From JBLNBN01 sp050260015 (lineage in GTDB: Bacteria; Bacteroidota; Ignavibacteria; Kapaibacteriales; UBA2268), in the NCBI GenBank assembly GCA_050260015.1, contig JBLNBN010000063.1:1-64000 (forward strand): a stretch of DNA of 64,000 bases, given 5' to 3'. A model generated the notes under the pieces. The model made no database searches. It saw only the letters and a list, made by a program, of their open reading frames with translations, and was not told the DNA's origin. Shown one piece after another: positions 52,271 through 60,228 of the stretch (position 1 is its first letter; every line of letters starts with the position of its first letter). The translations under genes were made by a program, and so were the position numbers.

Positions 52271-54205
52271 TTATTTCACCCGTATCCCGATTGAGCGACT
52301 AAGGAATCTACCCTCCGGGACGCTTTCATCGAATTTACTGGAGTTGACGCCGGTCTCGAATTTAAATTTGTCGCCTGCGACAGACTTTATATAATTTTCG
52401 GTGGCCTGCGCGCGTTCGCGGGAAAGCTCCGCGTTCCGCTCCTGCGTGCCCAAAGCGTCCGCGCTGCCGAGTATCTTAATCGTCGACCCCCCCGGAAGCA
52501 ATTTGGCGAGCTGATCCAAAAGCCGTTTATTGTCATCCGTTAATACGGACGAATCGTAGGAGAATCGAAGTATTGCGTTAAAGTTGTTTAAATTTCTTTC
52601 GATGTTTTCCTGTGGGAGCGCCGCAAGGTCTACCGTGGTTTCCTTCCTCGCGCGCGCGCCTTCGTACTCCATCGACAGGTAGAATTGGGCCGCCGTTTCG
52701 TCCATTTGCAGGCGCCTTTCCACGGGGATCGATAAGCGCTCTTGGAATCCCAACGGGCGTTCGGTCGCGTTCGTCGAAATTTTGATTTTTGCTTTATCCC
52801 CGACGTTCTCTATTTTAAGGGCGGCTTCAAGCTTTCCGGAAAGAATAGAGAATTGGCTGAAGGCAACGTACTCCTGTAGCGGAGCGCTTTTCAGAACGAT
52901 ATCGACGCGGCGGTTTTCTTCCACGCCCTCCGCGAACTCTTGGTTGGAAGGGTTTGTCGGCTTACTAAACGCTTTTATCGAAATTTTATCCGCCGGAACG
53001 CCAATAGCAATGAAAGCGTCTCGCACGCTTTCGGCGCGTTTCTGAGCCAGGGCTATTCCTTCGGGCTCAAGGGCTGGCCCCGCCGTGGCCCCCTCCAATA
53101 CGACCTGCGCAGTAGGATTCTGCGACAGGATCTGCGCAATGCGCACAAGGACCTCTTTGTGAGATTCGACCGGGTCGCCCGCGAACCAGTTACGCTGCAT
53201 AGGCGCGGAGAGTATATACTTCCCGGGAAGAGTCGAGCTGTTCGGTTCGAAGAAGATTGAATTCACTATCGGCAAGCTCGCGAGTATCTCCTCGCCGGTC
53301 TTAATCTTGCCCTCAAACTTCAAGTCTTCGACGGCCAACGCCGGTTCCAAAACGACCGGTTCAGGCTTTGTTTCCGGTTTTGGAGCAGGCTTCGGGGCGG
53401 GAGGAAGCTCCGGCGCTTTCTCGCTTTCGATAAATCCGAAACGCAGGCCGAAATCCAATTTTACCGCGAAATGCTTTATGTCCGCGTCCTCGGTCAGCGA
53501 GTTAAAGTTATAGTCGAAGGATAGCTGCTCCGTAAGGAAGGAATTCGCTCCGACCTTTAGCATATTCTCCAAACCGACGGTAAGCCCGTAGAGCATAGAC
53601 GACTTCGTAGTTATGTCGCCCGAAGCGATCAGCAATTTCTTAGTCTTCGCGCCGCCGCTTTCAAGGTAAAAATCCTCGGGCGAAACGACTTCGCGGCTCT
53701 GCTCGAACGTCGGGGCGAGGGGCAGCGCAAGCCTCGCGCCAAGTCCGATGCGTAGCGGACCGCTTAGAAAATTATCCGCTATCGTGAATCTAAACTCGGG
53801 CTGGAATTCCAGGAAGCTTGTTTTTAGATCGATCGCGTCTTCGATATTTACGTTCTCCACGGCGCCCGATATAGTGTCGCGCATAGGATATATGTTATTC
53901 TTATTAAGCTTGCCGGACCGGTTTACGTAGCTAACGCCCAGGCCCGCGAACGTTCTATCGCTTAGCCTTCTCTCTACAAATATTCCCAAAGCCCCGCCTA
54001 TGCCGTAGCCGGAGGGCAACGTGTCGCAGTCCGGGTTGGCGCCCTTAAAATTAGAGTTGGCGGAGGAGAGGCCGTTGTAGAGTAAGGATATTTTCGGATG
54101 AAGGGCTATTATTTCCTTATTGGTCGTTTGCGCATTCGCGCAGATGCCGCGATATGCGAATAAGGATATAAACGTAAGCATGGCAAGTCTTAAATATCGG
54201 CTCAT
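52271..54205 (-). CDS. OmpA-family outer-membrane protein with two OmpA-like domains
   Basis: 644 aa. A signal peptide (about 1-25, ANAQ) precedes an N-terminal beta-barrel-like region (about 30-270) and a proline-rich hinge (PAPKPAPKPETKPEPVV). Then come two OmpA/MotB-type peptidoglycan-binding regions: the first (about 330-440) with VLEGATAG, KRAESVRDAFIAIGVPADKI and ENRRVDIV, and the second at the C-terminus (about 540-644) with LGSADALGTQERNAELSRERAQATENYI and RSIGIRV. A spacer with a beta-rich motif separates them. Two peptidoglycan-binding domains on one barrel is less common than one. It is divergent from the FAD oxidase gene across 89 bp that contain an 18-bp palindrome. Confidence 0.85.
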   Translation of the reverse strand: MSRYLRLAMLTFISLFAYRGICANAQTTNKEIIALHPKISLLYNGLSSANSNFKGANPDCDTLPSGYGIGGALGIFVERRLSDRTFAGLGVSYVNRSGKLNKNNIYPMRDTISGAVENVNIEDAIDLKTSFLEFQPEFRFTIADNFLSGPLRIGLGARLALPLAPTFEQSREVVSPEDFYLESGGAKTKKLLIASGDITTKSSMLYGLTVGLENMLKVGANSFLTEQLSFDYNFNSLTEDADIKHFAVKLDFGLRFGFIESEKAPELPPAPKPAPKPETKPEPVVLEPALAVEDLKFEGKIKTGEEILASLPIVNSIFFEPNSSTLPGKYILSAPMQRNWFAGDPVESHKEVLVRIAQILSQNPTAQVVLEGATAGPALEPEGIALAQKRAESVRDAFIAIGVPADKISIKAFSKPTNPSNQEFAEGVEENRRVDIVLKSAPLQEYVAFSQFSILSGKLEAALKIENVGDKAKIKISTNATERPLGFQERLSIPVERRLQMDETAAQFYLSMEYEGARARKETTVDLAALPQENIERNLNNFNAILRFSYDSSVLTDDNKRLLDQLAKLLPGGSTIKILGSADALGTQERNAELSRERAQATENYIKSVAGDKFKFETGVNSSKFDESVPEGRFLSRSIGIRVK

Positions 54206-54235
54206 ATCAGTTATTATTAAAATGGAACCCGAATT

Positions 54236-54253
54236 TTTCGTAAATTTACGAAA
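54236..54253. promoter_or_regulatory. Perfect 18-bp palindrome, candidate operator
   Basis: TTTCGTAAATTTACGAAA reads identically on both strands and lies 31 bp before the OmpA-like gene and 42 bp before the FAD oxidase gene, which are divergently transcribed. It overlaps plausible -7-like sequences (TAAATTTA) in both directions. Its size fits a dimeric regulator site; the regulator is not identified. Confidence 0.5.
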
Positions 54254-54294
54254 GAAAAATATATATATTGAGAAAAAGATTACTGATAAACTAC

Positions 54295-55770
54295 ATGATT
54301 ATTAAAGAAGATATTGATACGATAACGCCTTACCTTTCCGACGGTTCTAATTTATCGGGGAGCGCCGAGAAAGTTTATTTGCCCGAATCCGCCGAAGAAC
54401 TATCCGCTGCGGTACAGGAATGCGGCCTGATAAATACCCGAATTACCGTTTCTGGAGGCGGGACCGGCCTAACTGGCGGTAGAATACCCACGGGCGGCGC
54501 TATCATCTCCACCGAAAGATTGAACTCAATAATAGACTTAGACGAAAAGCGAAGAATAGTCCGGGTTCAGGCCGGAATTTTACTAAAAGACCTAAACGAA
54601 TCGCTGGCGGAACGGAATCTATTCTATGCTCCAAATCCAACGGAAATCCTCGGCTCGATAGGCGGGAATATCGCGACGAACGCCTCCGGCAGCAGAACTT
54701 TTAAGTACGGCCAAACGCGTTCGCACGTACTGGCGCTTAAGATGGCGCTTGCGTCGGGGGAATTATTCCAGCTTTCGCGCGGCGAAAACATGATAACCGG
54801 CGGTAGGGGAAGGCTTCTTACTCCGAAGGGGCATGCTTACGACATATTTACCGACAATATAACCTCCAATAATATAAAAAACGCCGCAGGCTACCATTTA
54901 CGTCGCGATATGGATATGATCGATCTCTTTATCGGTAGCGAAGGAACCCTTGCGATAACTACGGAAGCCGAGCTTAAAGTCCAGGTAATACCGGAGAAAG
55001 TAATCTCCGGCATAGTATTCTTTTCTTCGTATTCTCCATTATTTGAGTTTACCGAGGAGGTATGCGAGCGGAGCAAGTATAATAATCAAATGGATTACCG
55101 GGCCGTGCGAGATATTTCCGCGCGCGTCGTGGAGTTCTTCGATAGCGAGTCGCTCGACCTGTTGCGAACGAAGTACGCGCATATTCCCAAGTCCGCCATA
55201 GGAGCTATATGGTTCGAGCAAGAAGTGGCGTTGGAGGATGAATCGCACGTTTTGGACAAGTGGATAACGAAGATAATCAAATCGACCGATCTCTCCGAGC
55301 ATACTTGGATCGCACAAACGGAGAAGCAACAGCAGGAGTTTACGGAATTCCGGCACGCGCTGCCCCTAATGATAAACGATATTATTTTTGGGAACAATCA
55401 GCAAAAGATCGGGACTGACACGGCCGTGCCTCAGGGAGAGGCTCACGGCGTATTTGTTCATCTCAAGATGGGGCTCAGCGCAATGGGACTGCGCCACGTG
55501 ATCTTCGGCCATATATCTTCCAATCACTTCCACAGCGATATTTTCTATCAAAACGACGACGAGCGCAGGAAGGCTTTGGAGTTCTACAGGCTGGCGCTCA
55601 AGAAGGCGGTAGCGGCCGGCGGGACAATATCGGCCGAGCATGGCATCGGCAAGCTAAAGCGGGAGTATCTTCCAATAATGTATACAACCGCTCAAATTGA
55701 TATTATGAAGAAAATCAAAAGAACGCTGGATCCATCCCTGCTATTAGGGATGGGAAATCTGTTCGCATAA
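54295..55770 (+). CDS. FAD-linked oxidase (GlcD / D-lactate dehydrogenase type)
   Basis: 491 aa from the ATG at 54295; a longer frame from a TTG at 54268 adds nine residues without support. The FAD-binding domain has SGGGTGLTGGRIPTGG and NPTEILGSIGGNIATNASGSRTFKYGQTR, and the C-terminal catalytic domain ends with VAAGGTISAEHGIGKLKREYLP, where the HG pair is typical of GlcD/D-2-hydroxyacid dehydrogenases. FAD is probably bound non-covalently, like other members of this vanillyl-alcohol-oxidase family. The substrate is likely a 2-hydroxyacid such as D-lactate or glycolate; no glcE/glcF or partner iron-sulphur subunit is beside it, so it may act alone. Confidence 0.9.
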   Translation: MIIKEDIDTITPYLSDGSNLSGSAEKVYLPESAEELSAAVQECGLINTRITVSGGGTGLTGGRIPTGGAIISTERLNSIIDLDEKRRIVRVQAGILLKDLNESLAERNLFYAPNPTEILGSIGGNIATNASGSRTFKYGQTRSHVLALKMALASGELFQLSRGENMITGGRGRLLTPKGHAYDIFTDNITSNNIKNAAGYHLRRDMDMIDLFIGSEGTLAITTEAELKVQVIPEKVISGIVFFSSYSPLFEFTEEVCERSKYNNQMDYRAVRDISARVVEFFDSESLDLLRTKYAHIPKSAIGAIWFEQEVALEDESHVLDKWITKIIKSTDLSEHTWIAQTEKQQQEFTEFRHALPLMINDIIFGNNQQKIGTDTAVPQGEAHGVFVHLKMGLSAMGLRHVIFGHISSNHFHSDIFYQNDDERRKALEFYRLALKKAVAAGGTISAEHGIGKLKREYLPIMYTTAQIDIMKKIKRTLDPSLLLGMGNLFA

Positions 55771-55793
55771 TTATAGTATAAAAAATAAATAAA

Positions 55794-55833
55794 AAAAAAG
55801 CGAACGCCGGATCGACCCGGCGTTCGCTTTTTT
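55794..55833. terminator. Bidirectional intrinsic terminator, FAD oxidase / OsmC
   Basis: Perfect 17-bp inverted repeat (arms 55794-55810 and 55817-55833; core AGCGAACGCCGG and its complement) with a 6-nt loop, flanked by A- and T-tracts. It lies between two convergent genes and can serve both. Confidence 0.92.
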
Positions 55834-55877
55834 GCTATGCCGCGTCGACATAACAAAGTGGGGAGGGGGAGAAAACT

Positions 55878-56321
55878 CTACATATCTTTTATGGAATTGT
55901 CGATAGCGGCGTCTAAAGTAATCTTAACTCCCGCTAGCGCTTTGGAAACCGGGCAATTCACTTTCGCCAGGTCCGCATTTTTCACGAACTCTTCATTGGA
56001 AATGCCCGGCACGCTCGCTCGGGTAACGAGATGTATTTCCGTAATGGCGAATCCTGCGTCGCTCTGCTCTAATTTAACTGAGGCGTTGGTCTGTATCTTC
56101 TCGCTTGAGAACCCAGCTTGCTTCAGTATATTGCTTAAAGCCATGGAAAAGCACCCGGCATGCGCCGCGCCAATAAGCTCTTCGGGGTTAGTCCCGGGTT
56201 CGTTTTCGAATCTGGTTCTAAAATTAAAATTTACCTGGAATGCGTCGCTTTCCCCGCGCGCATGACCGGAACCATTCGTTAAATCTCCATACCAAGTAGC
56301 TGTTGCTTTACGCTCAATCAT
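55878..56321 (-). CDS. osmC: OsmC family peroxiredoxin-like protein
   Basis: 147 aa, the size of OsmC. Both active cysteines are found: Cys57 in GAAHAGCFSMALS and Cys123 in VNCPVSKALAGV, and the segment TNPEELIGAAHAG is characteristic. OsmC reduces organic hydroperoxides, using dithiols as reductants. AGGA lies 6 nt before the ATG. It is convergent with the FAD oxidase gene and divergent from the fibre operon across a long AT-rich gap. No OhrR-type regulator is next to it. Confidence 0.94.
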   Translation of the reverse strand: MIERKATATWYGDLTNGSGHARGESDAFQVNFNFRTRFENEPGTNPEELIGAAHAGCFSMALSNILKQAGFSSEKIQTNASVKLEQSDAGFAITEIHLVTRASVPGISNEEFVKNADLAKVNCPVSKALAGVKITLDAAIDNSIKDM

Positions 56322-56804
56322 TTCAATTCCTATAAAAAAATGAACAAAATTTACTTTATAATCGATTGAAGCTAAATTTTATTTGCATTCCCGGCAGTAT
56401 TTTTTCGGTTAATAATTAATTTCGAAAATTTAATACAAAATTCATTTAATATATAAAATAATTAGTTAACTTGTCCATCAATTTCCGTACAAGCAGAAAA
56501 ATAATTACATAAACCTTGTAATTAGAAAATGAATAGCGGCTCTAAATCATTGAAAATATTACATAATCAAAATATTTTACTGTTTTAGAAAAAATAGGCA
56601 CAATAAATGCTTAATGTAAAATCGGAAGACTCCAATAGAAAAGTCGCTTATTCGAAAGTTTAGTTCATTCTAAATAATATTTATTTCTTAATTTATGAAA
56701 TAAATTTTAGGTCTTTTCCGTTGTACGAATTGTGGATAATGCAATTCTATTTTTTATTGATTTCAAATTATTGAACTGAAGCAAAACCACACGGGCCCAT
56801 AAAC
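56322..56804. other. 483-bp AT-rich intergenic region
   Basis: No credible gene is seen in either direction. The stretch is far more AT-rich than its surroundings, with many short A and T runs. On the minus strand TAAATTTTG stands about 27 bp before the osmC start, a near match to the -7 consensus. On the plus strand TTAACTTG and TATTTTTT-type sequences are possible promoter parts for the fibre operon, none convincing. A long untranslated leader or regulator sites for the surface operon are plausible. Confidence 0.6.
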
Positions 56805-59402
56805 ATGAATCACTTGATCGTCCACATAAGAAAAAGCGCCTACGGCAGAACGCTGGCGACAGCCGCTATAATATTGACCTTCGCTTTTTCAACGAGCCTC
56901 CTTGCACAAACAAAAAACGTGGGTATTGGTACGAACTCGCCGAACGCATCCGCTATCCTGGACTTAGACGTTTCGGACGGCTCGCTTTTCCCGAATAAAT
57001 TGGGTTTGCTGATTCCCCGTATGTCGACGGCGGAGCGAGACGCCATCTCGTCGCCAGCTTTAAGCCTTATAATTTTCAACACGACCGCAGGGCGCTTCGA
57101 GTACTATACCGGTTCCTCCTGGGCCCAGATCCTACCTGGATCCGACGTTCCGTTTTCGATTCTCCAGAACGGCACGAACACTACCGCGAATATGTTAGTT
57201 GGCCCGGGAGCTTCTCTTGCGCCTACTGGCGCCGGCGTGATAACGGCGAACGCTTTTATCGGGACAGGCTCGGCTACCAACGCTATCGACTTAGCGAGCG
57301 GGGAAGTATCGGGCGTCCTGCCGATCGCTGCCGGCGGCACGGGGCTTACCGGCGTTCCGTCCAACGGCGCACTGCTGATTGGAAACGGATCCGGATATGC
57401 GCTTTCTAATTTGTCGGCAGGATCGAATATAACTATAACTAATTCGGCGGGCGGAATTCAAATTTCAGCTTCCGGGCTAGAAGGCGTGCTCAATTTCCAG
57501 GCGCCCTTATCGCGCTCAGGCGCCGACGTCTCGATCCCGCAAGCTAACGCGTCGACGGACGGTTATCTTTCCTCGATAGATTGGAGCGCTTTCAATTCTA
57601 AAGAAAGCTCGATCATCGCCGGAACTAACGCGCAATACTGGCGCGGCGACAAGAGCTGGCAGACTTTAAACACTTCCGCAGTGCCGGAAGGCGCGAATCA
57701 ATACTATACCGACGCGAGAGCTCGGGCCGCGATTTCGGCTTCCGCTCCCGTCTTATACGATAACTTAACCGGCGGAATATCAATTCAAAGCAATTCGGCC
57801 GCAAACGCGGGAGTTGTCGCAGCCGGTGCCGGCAACGCGACGAAAGTCTGGAAGACGGATGCGGCAGGGATCCCCGCATGGCGCGACGACGCCTCCGGAT
57901 CCGGCACGGTTACTTCGGTCGCTCTCGGTATGCCCGCGCAATTTAACGTTTCAGGCTCCCCGATTACGGACGCCGGAACTCTAACGGTCGGCTGGCAAGA
58001 CGCCGCCGCGAATACAATCCTGGCCGGGCCCGCATCCGGCGCTGCCGGCGCGCCCGCTTTCCGGGCGTTAACCGACGACGACGTGCCGGATAATATAACT
58101 TTAACGGGCTATTTGCCTTTGACCGGCGGAGCTCTTTCAGGCGCGCTCGATATGTCGAACAACCCGATCTTAAATATTGGCGCTGCCGGGACCGACTTTA
58201 CGGCGACGGGCGGATTGAATCTTGCCGACGCGTTAACTATATCGGCGGGCGGCGCATCCATTACGGGCAATTTTGCATTGACGGGGAATATTACTTCGAC
58301 CGGCTCGGCCAGCTTCACTGGGAAAGTCAGCTCTGCTCTTACGCTTGGAACAGATCCGGCGGCCACGCTTGTTACTAAAAGCTACGTGGACACTCTTTCG
58401 AAGCCTGGCGATTACGAACCGATACTTACTTTCTCGCCAAGCGCTACGCTTAAAAACAACCGAAGACTTACCTTCGGCGCAGGTCTTAACTATAGTCTTG
58501 GCGGCGCGGACGACGACGACCTGACGGTTTACCTCGACAATAGCGGGGTAACAGCGGGAGCCTACGGCGCCGCTAACAAAGTCGCGCAAATAACGGTGGA
58601 CGCCTACGGGCGAATTACCTCGGCCGCCAACCTCGATATCTCTGGCGTTACGCCCGGAGGAACTGCCGGCGGGGATTTATCGGGCGATTACCCCAATCCC
58701 ACTGTCGCGAAGCTGCAAAATCGAAATGTCTCCGCAAATGCCCCTTTAGACGGTAACTTCCTTCGTTGGAACGAAACGAACGCCGAGTGGGAGCCCTCCG
58801 CTATGACTGTTTCCGGGATGTGGTCCACTTCCGGAAATACAATAGGCGCGACCGATTATTTAGGTTCCGCAGCGGGCGAGACGAATCCCCTGATATTTAA
58901 AATAAACGGCTCCGAATCGATGCGCATAGTCGACGGCGGCTTCATTGGAATAGGCGACGAAACGCCCGACGCCAGGCTGGAAATTTCCAGGCCTAGCATT
59001 GGGAATATTTTTTATGCAAGCTCCACCGAAGGTTCGGACGGCGATTTATTCACAATTGACGCCAATGGTAAAGTAGGCTTTGGGGTATCGAACCCCTTGA
59101 CTCAAGCGGACGTGAACGGCGCATTAGCTGTTCGGAATCAAACCGCCGCGATCGTAGCCGGCGAAGTGCAGGTAGGCAACGCTTCTTACATTAAGATCGA
59201 CCAGTCGGGAACGTTTACCCTGACGAACGGACTACAGACCGGGCAATTACTCGTTTTGCAAAGCGCGGCCGCGGACGTCGTCCTGGCCGACGGCGGAACT
59301 CTCGCGCTGTCGGGAGCGTGGGACAGCGACGCGAAAGACGTTATAACTTTAATCTGGGACGGAACGAATTGGGTTGAAATTTCAAGGAGTATGAATCACT
59401 AA
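56805..59402 (+). CDS. Secreted tail-fibre-like surface protein, 865 aa
   Basis: A signal peptide (about 1-35, STSLLAQ) is followed by the SVGIGT/NASAILDL-type start seen in many Bacteroidota surface proteins: NVGIGTNSPNASAILDLD, LGLLIPRMSTAERDAI, and SLIIFNTTAGRFEYYTGSSW. The long middle is rich in Gly, Ala, Ser, Thr and Asn with phage tail-fibre-like repeats: LPIAAGGTGLTGVPSNGALLIGNGSGY, NQYYTDARARAAIS, GYLPLTGGALSGALDMSNNPI and GGTAGGDLSGDYPNPTVAKLQNR. These form beta-helical or triple-stranded fibres in phages. No T9SS sorting domain is visible at the C-terminus (WDGTNWVEISRSMNH). It is the first gene of a three-gene run of secreted fibrous proteins; a phage origin is not supported by any neighbour. 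Confidence 0.85.
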   Translation: MNHLIVHIRKSAYGRTLATAAIILTFAFSTSLLAQTKNVGIGTNSPNASAILDLDVSDGSLFPNKLGLLIPRMSTAERDAISSPALSLIIFNTTAGRFEYYTGSSWAQILPGSDVPFSILQNGTNTTANMLVGPGASLAPTGAGVITANAFIGTGSATNAIDLASGEVSGVLPIAAGGTGLTGVPSNGALLIGNGSGYALSNLSAGSNITITNSAGGIQISASGLEGVLNFQAPLSRSGADVSIPQANASTDGYLSSIDWSAFNSKESSIIAGTNAQYWRGDKSWQTLNTSAVPEGANQYYTDARARAAISASAPVLYDNLTGGISIQSNSAANAGVVAAGAGNATKVWKTDAAGIPAWRDDASGSGTVTSVALGMPAQFNVSGSPITDAGTLTVGWQDAAANTILAGPASGAAGAPAFRALTDDDVPDNITLTGYLPLTGGALSGALDMSNNPILNIGAAGTDFTATGGLNLADALTISAGGASITGNFALTGNITSTGSASFTGKVSSALTLGTDPAATLVTKSYVDTLSKPGDYEPILTFSPSATLKNNRRLTFGAGLNYSLGGADDDDLTVYLDNSGVTAGAYGAANKVAQITVDAYGRITSAANLDISGVTPGGTAGGDLSGDYPNPTVAKLQNRNVSANAPLDGNFLRWNETNAEWEPSAMTVSGMWSTSGNTIGATDYLGSAAGETNPLIFKINGSESMRIVDGGFIGIGDETPDARLEISRPSIGNIFYASSTEGSDGDLFTIDANGKVGFGVSNPLTQADVNGALAVRNQTAAIVAGEVQVGNASYIKIDQSGTFTLTNGLQTGQLLVLQSAAADVVLADGGTLALSGAWDSDAKDVITLIWDGTNWVEISRSMNH

Positions 59403-59493
59403 GGGACTGAGGGGCTAAGGATTGGCCAATTACATTCGGATAAGGCAATTATGATTTATTGAAAATAAATGTTTCAATTTTGCCGGGACCGTT

Positions 59494-60225
59494 ATGAAAT
59501 TGTCGTCTTGCCTAAAATGGGCATTATTTTTGATTTACTCTGCTTCGGCCTATGCGCAAAGCGTTAGAAACGAGCAGGTTATACGATTTGAGAACGCGAA
59601 CGATCATGCCGTCGGCGTAAGCGTATCCGCCTCTCCATGGACTTCAGCGGATATGAAAGTAGTCTTTCCTGCGGAAATTCCACAGGCGGGGCAGATTTTA
59701 AAAGTGGATTCCGTTACCGGTTCCAAAATAGTTCTTTCCTGGGCGAGCGAGCGACCGGACTCTATTAGCATGATGCGAGCTTACTACATGGGGACCGAGA
59801 CAGTTCCCTACGGATCGTGGAGCAAGATATCTTTCAACACGGAAAGCTACGACCTGAACGGCGAGTACGACGAGAGCTCGTCAAAGAAGTTTAAAGCTAA
59901 GGCCGAGGGATATTACCAGGTCCTCGCGAGGGTGGAATTAGGGCAGGTAGACTATGTAACTCATAATATTACTGCGAGTTTAACTGTCGGGATTTATAAA
60001 AACGGTTCTTTATTAACGCGAGGCAATACGTTCCCGACAACTCTTGTTACAATGTCGAATAACGTATTAAGAGGCGAAATTGGAGCTTTGGTCGCGGACG
60101 TCGCTCATCTGAATGCCGGCGACGAGATCGAGATCTATGTGTATTACCAGGCCCCGAACAATCATCCCAGGGATTTAATCCAGGGCGAGGGCAGAACTTT
60201 TTTAAGCATTTACAAAATAAAATAA
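59494..60225 (+). CDS. Secreted protein with C1q/TNF-like beta-jelly-roll, 243 aa
   Basis: A signal peptide (about 1-22, SASAYAQ) and about 85 N-terminal residues of unknown type are followed by a domain of about 135 residues that looks C1q/TNF-like: ISFNTESYDLNGEYDESSSKKFKAKAEGYYQVLARVEL, then a middle strand ITASLTVGIYKNGSLLTRG, then LNAGDEIEIYVYYQAP and a final FLSIYKIK. The G-Y-Y-Q-V and SIYKIK positions match conserved strands of that fold. Such trimeric heads cap fibrous stalks in some bacteria (for example exosporium BclA). Its place between two long fibre proteins suggests a related cap or adhesion role, which is inference. The next gene begins 3 bp after the stop. Confidence 0.7.
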   Translation: MKLSSCLKWALFLIYSASAYAQSVRNEQVIRFENANDHAVGVSVSASPWTSADMKVVFPAEIPQAGQILKVDSVTGSKIVLSWASERPDSISMMRAYYMGTETVPYGSWSKISFNTESYDLNGEYDESSSKKFKAKAEGYYQVLARVELGQVDYVTHNITASLTVGIYKNGSLLTRGNTFPTTLVTMSNNVLRGEIGALVADVAHLNAGDEIEIYVYYQAPNNHPRDLIQGEGRTFLSIYKIK

Positions 60226-60228
60226 AAT

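Noticed and set aside
56805..59402. Phage tail fibre, hence a prophage
   Set aside because: The repeats resemble tail fibres, but the protein has a signal peptide and there are no capsid, integrase, lysis or baseplate genes anywhere in the window. A secreted surface protein fits better.
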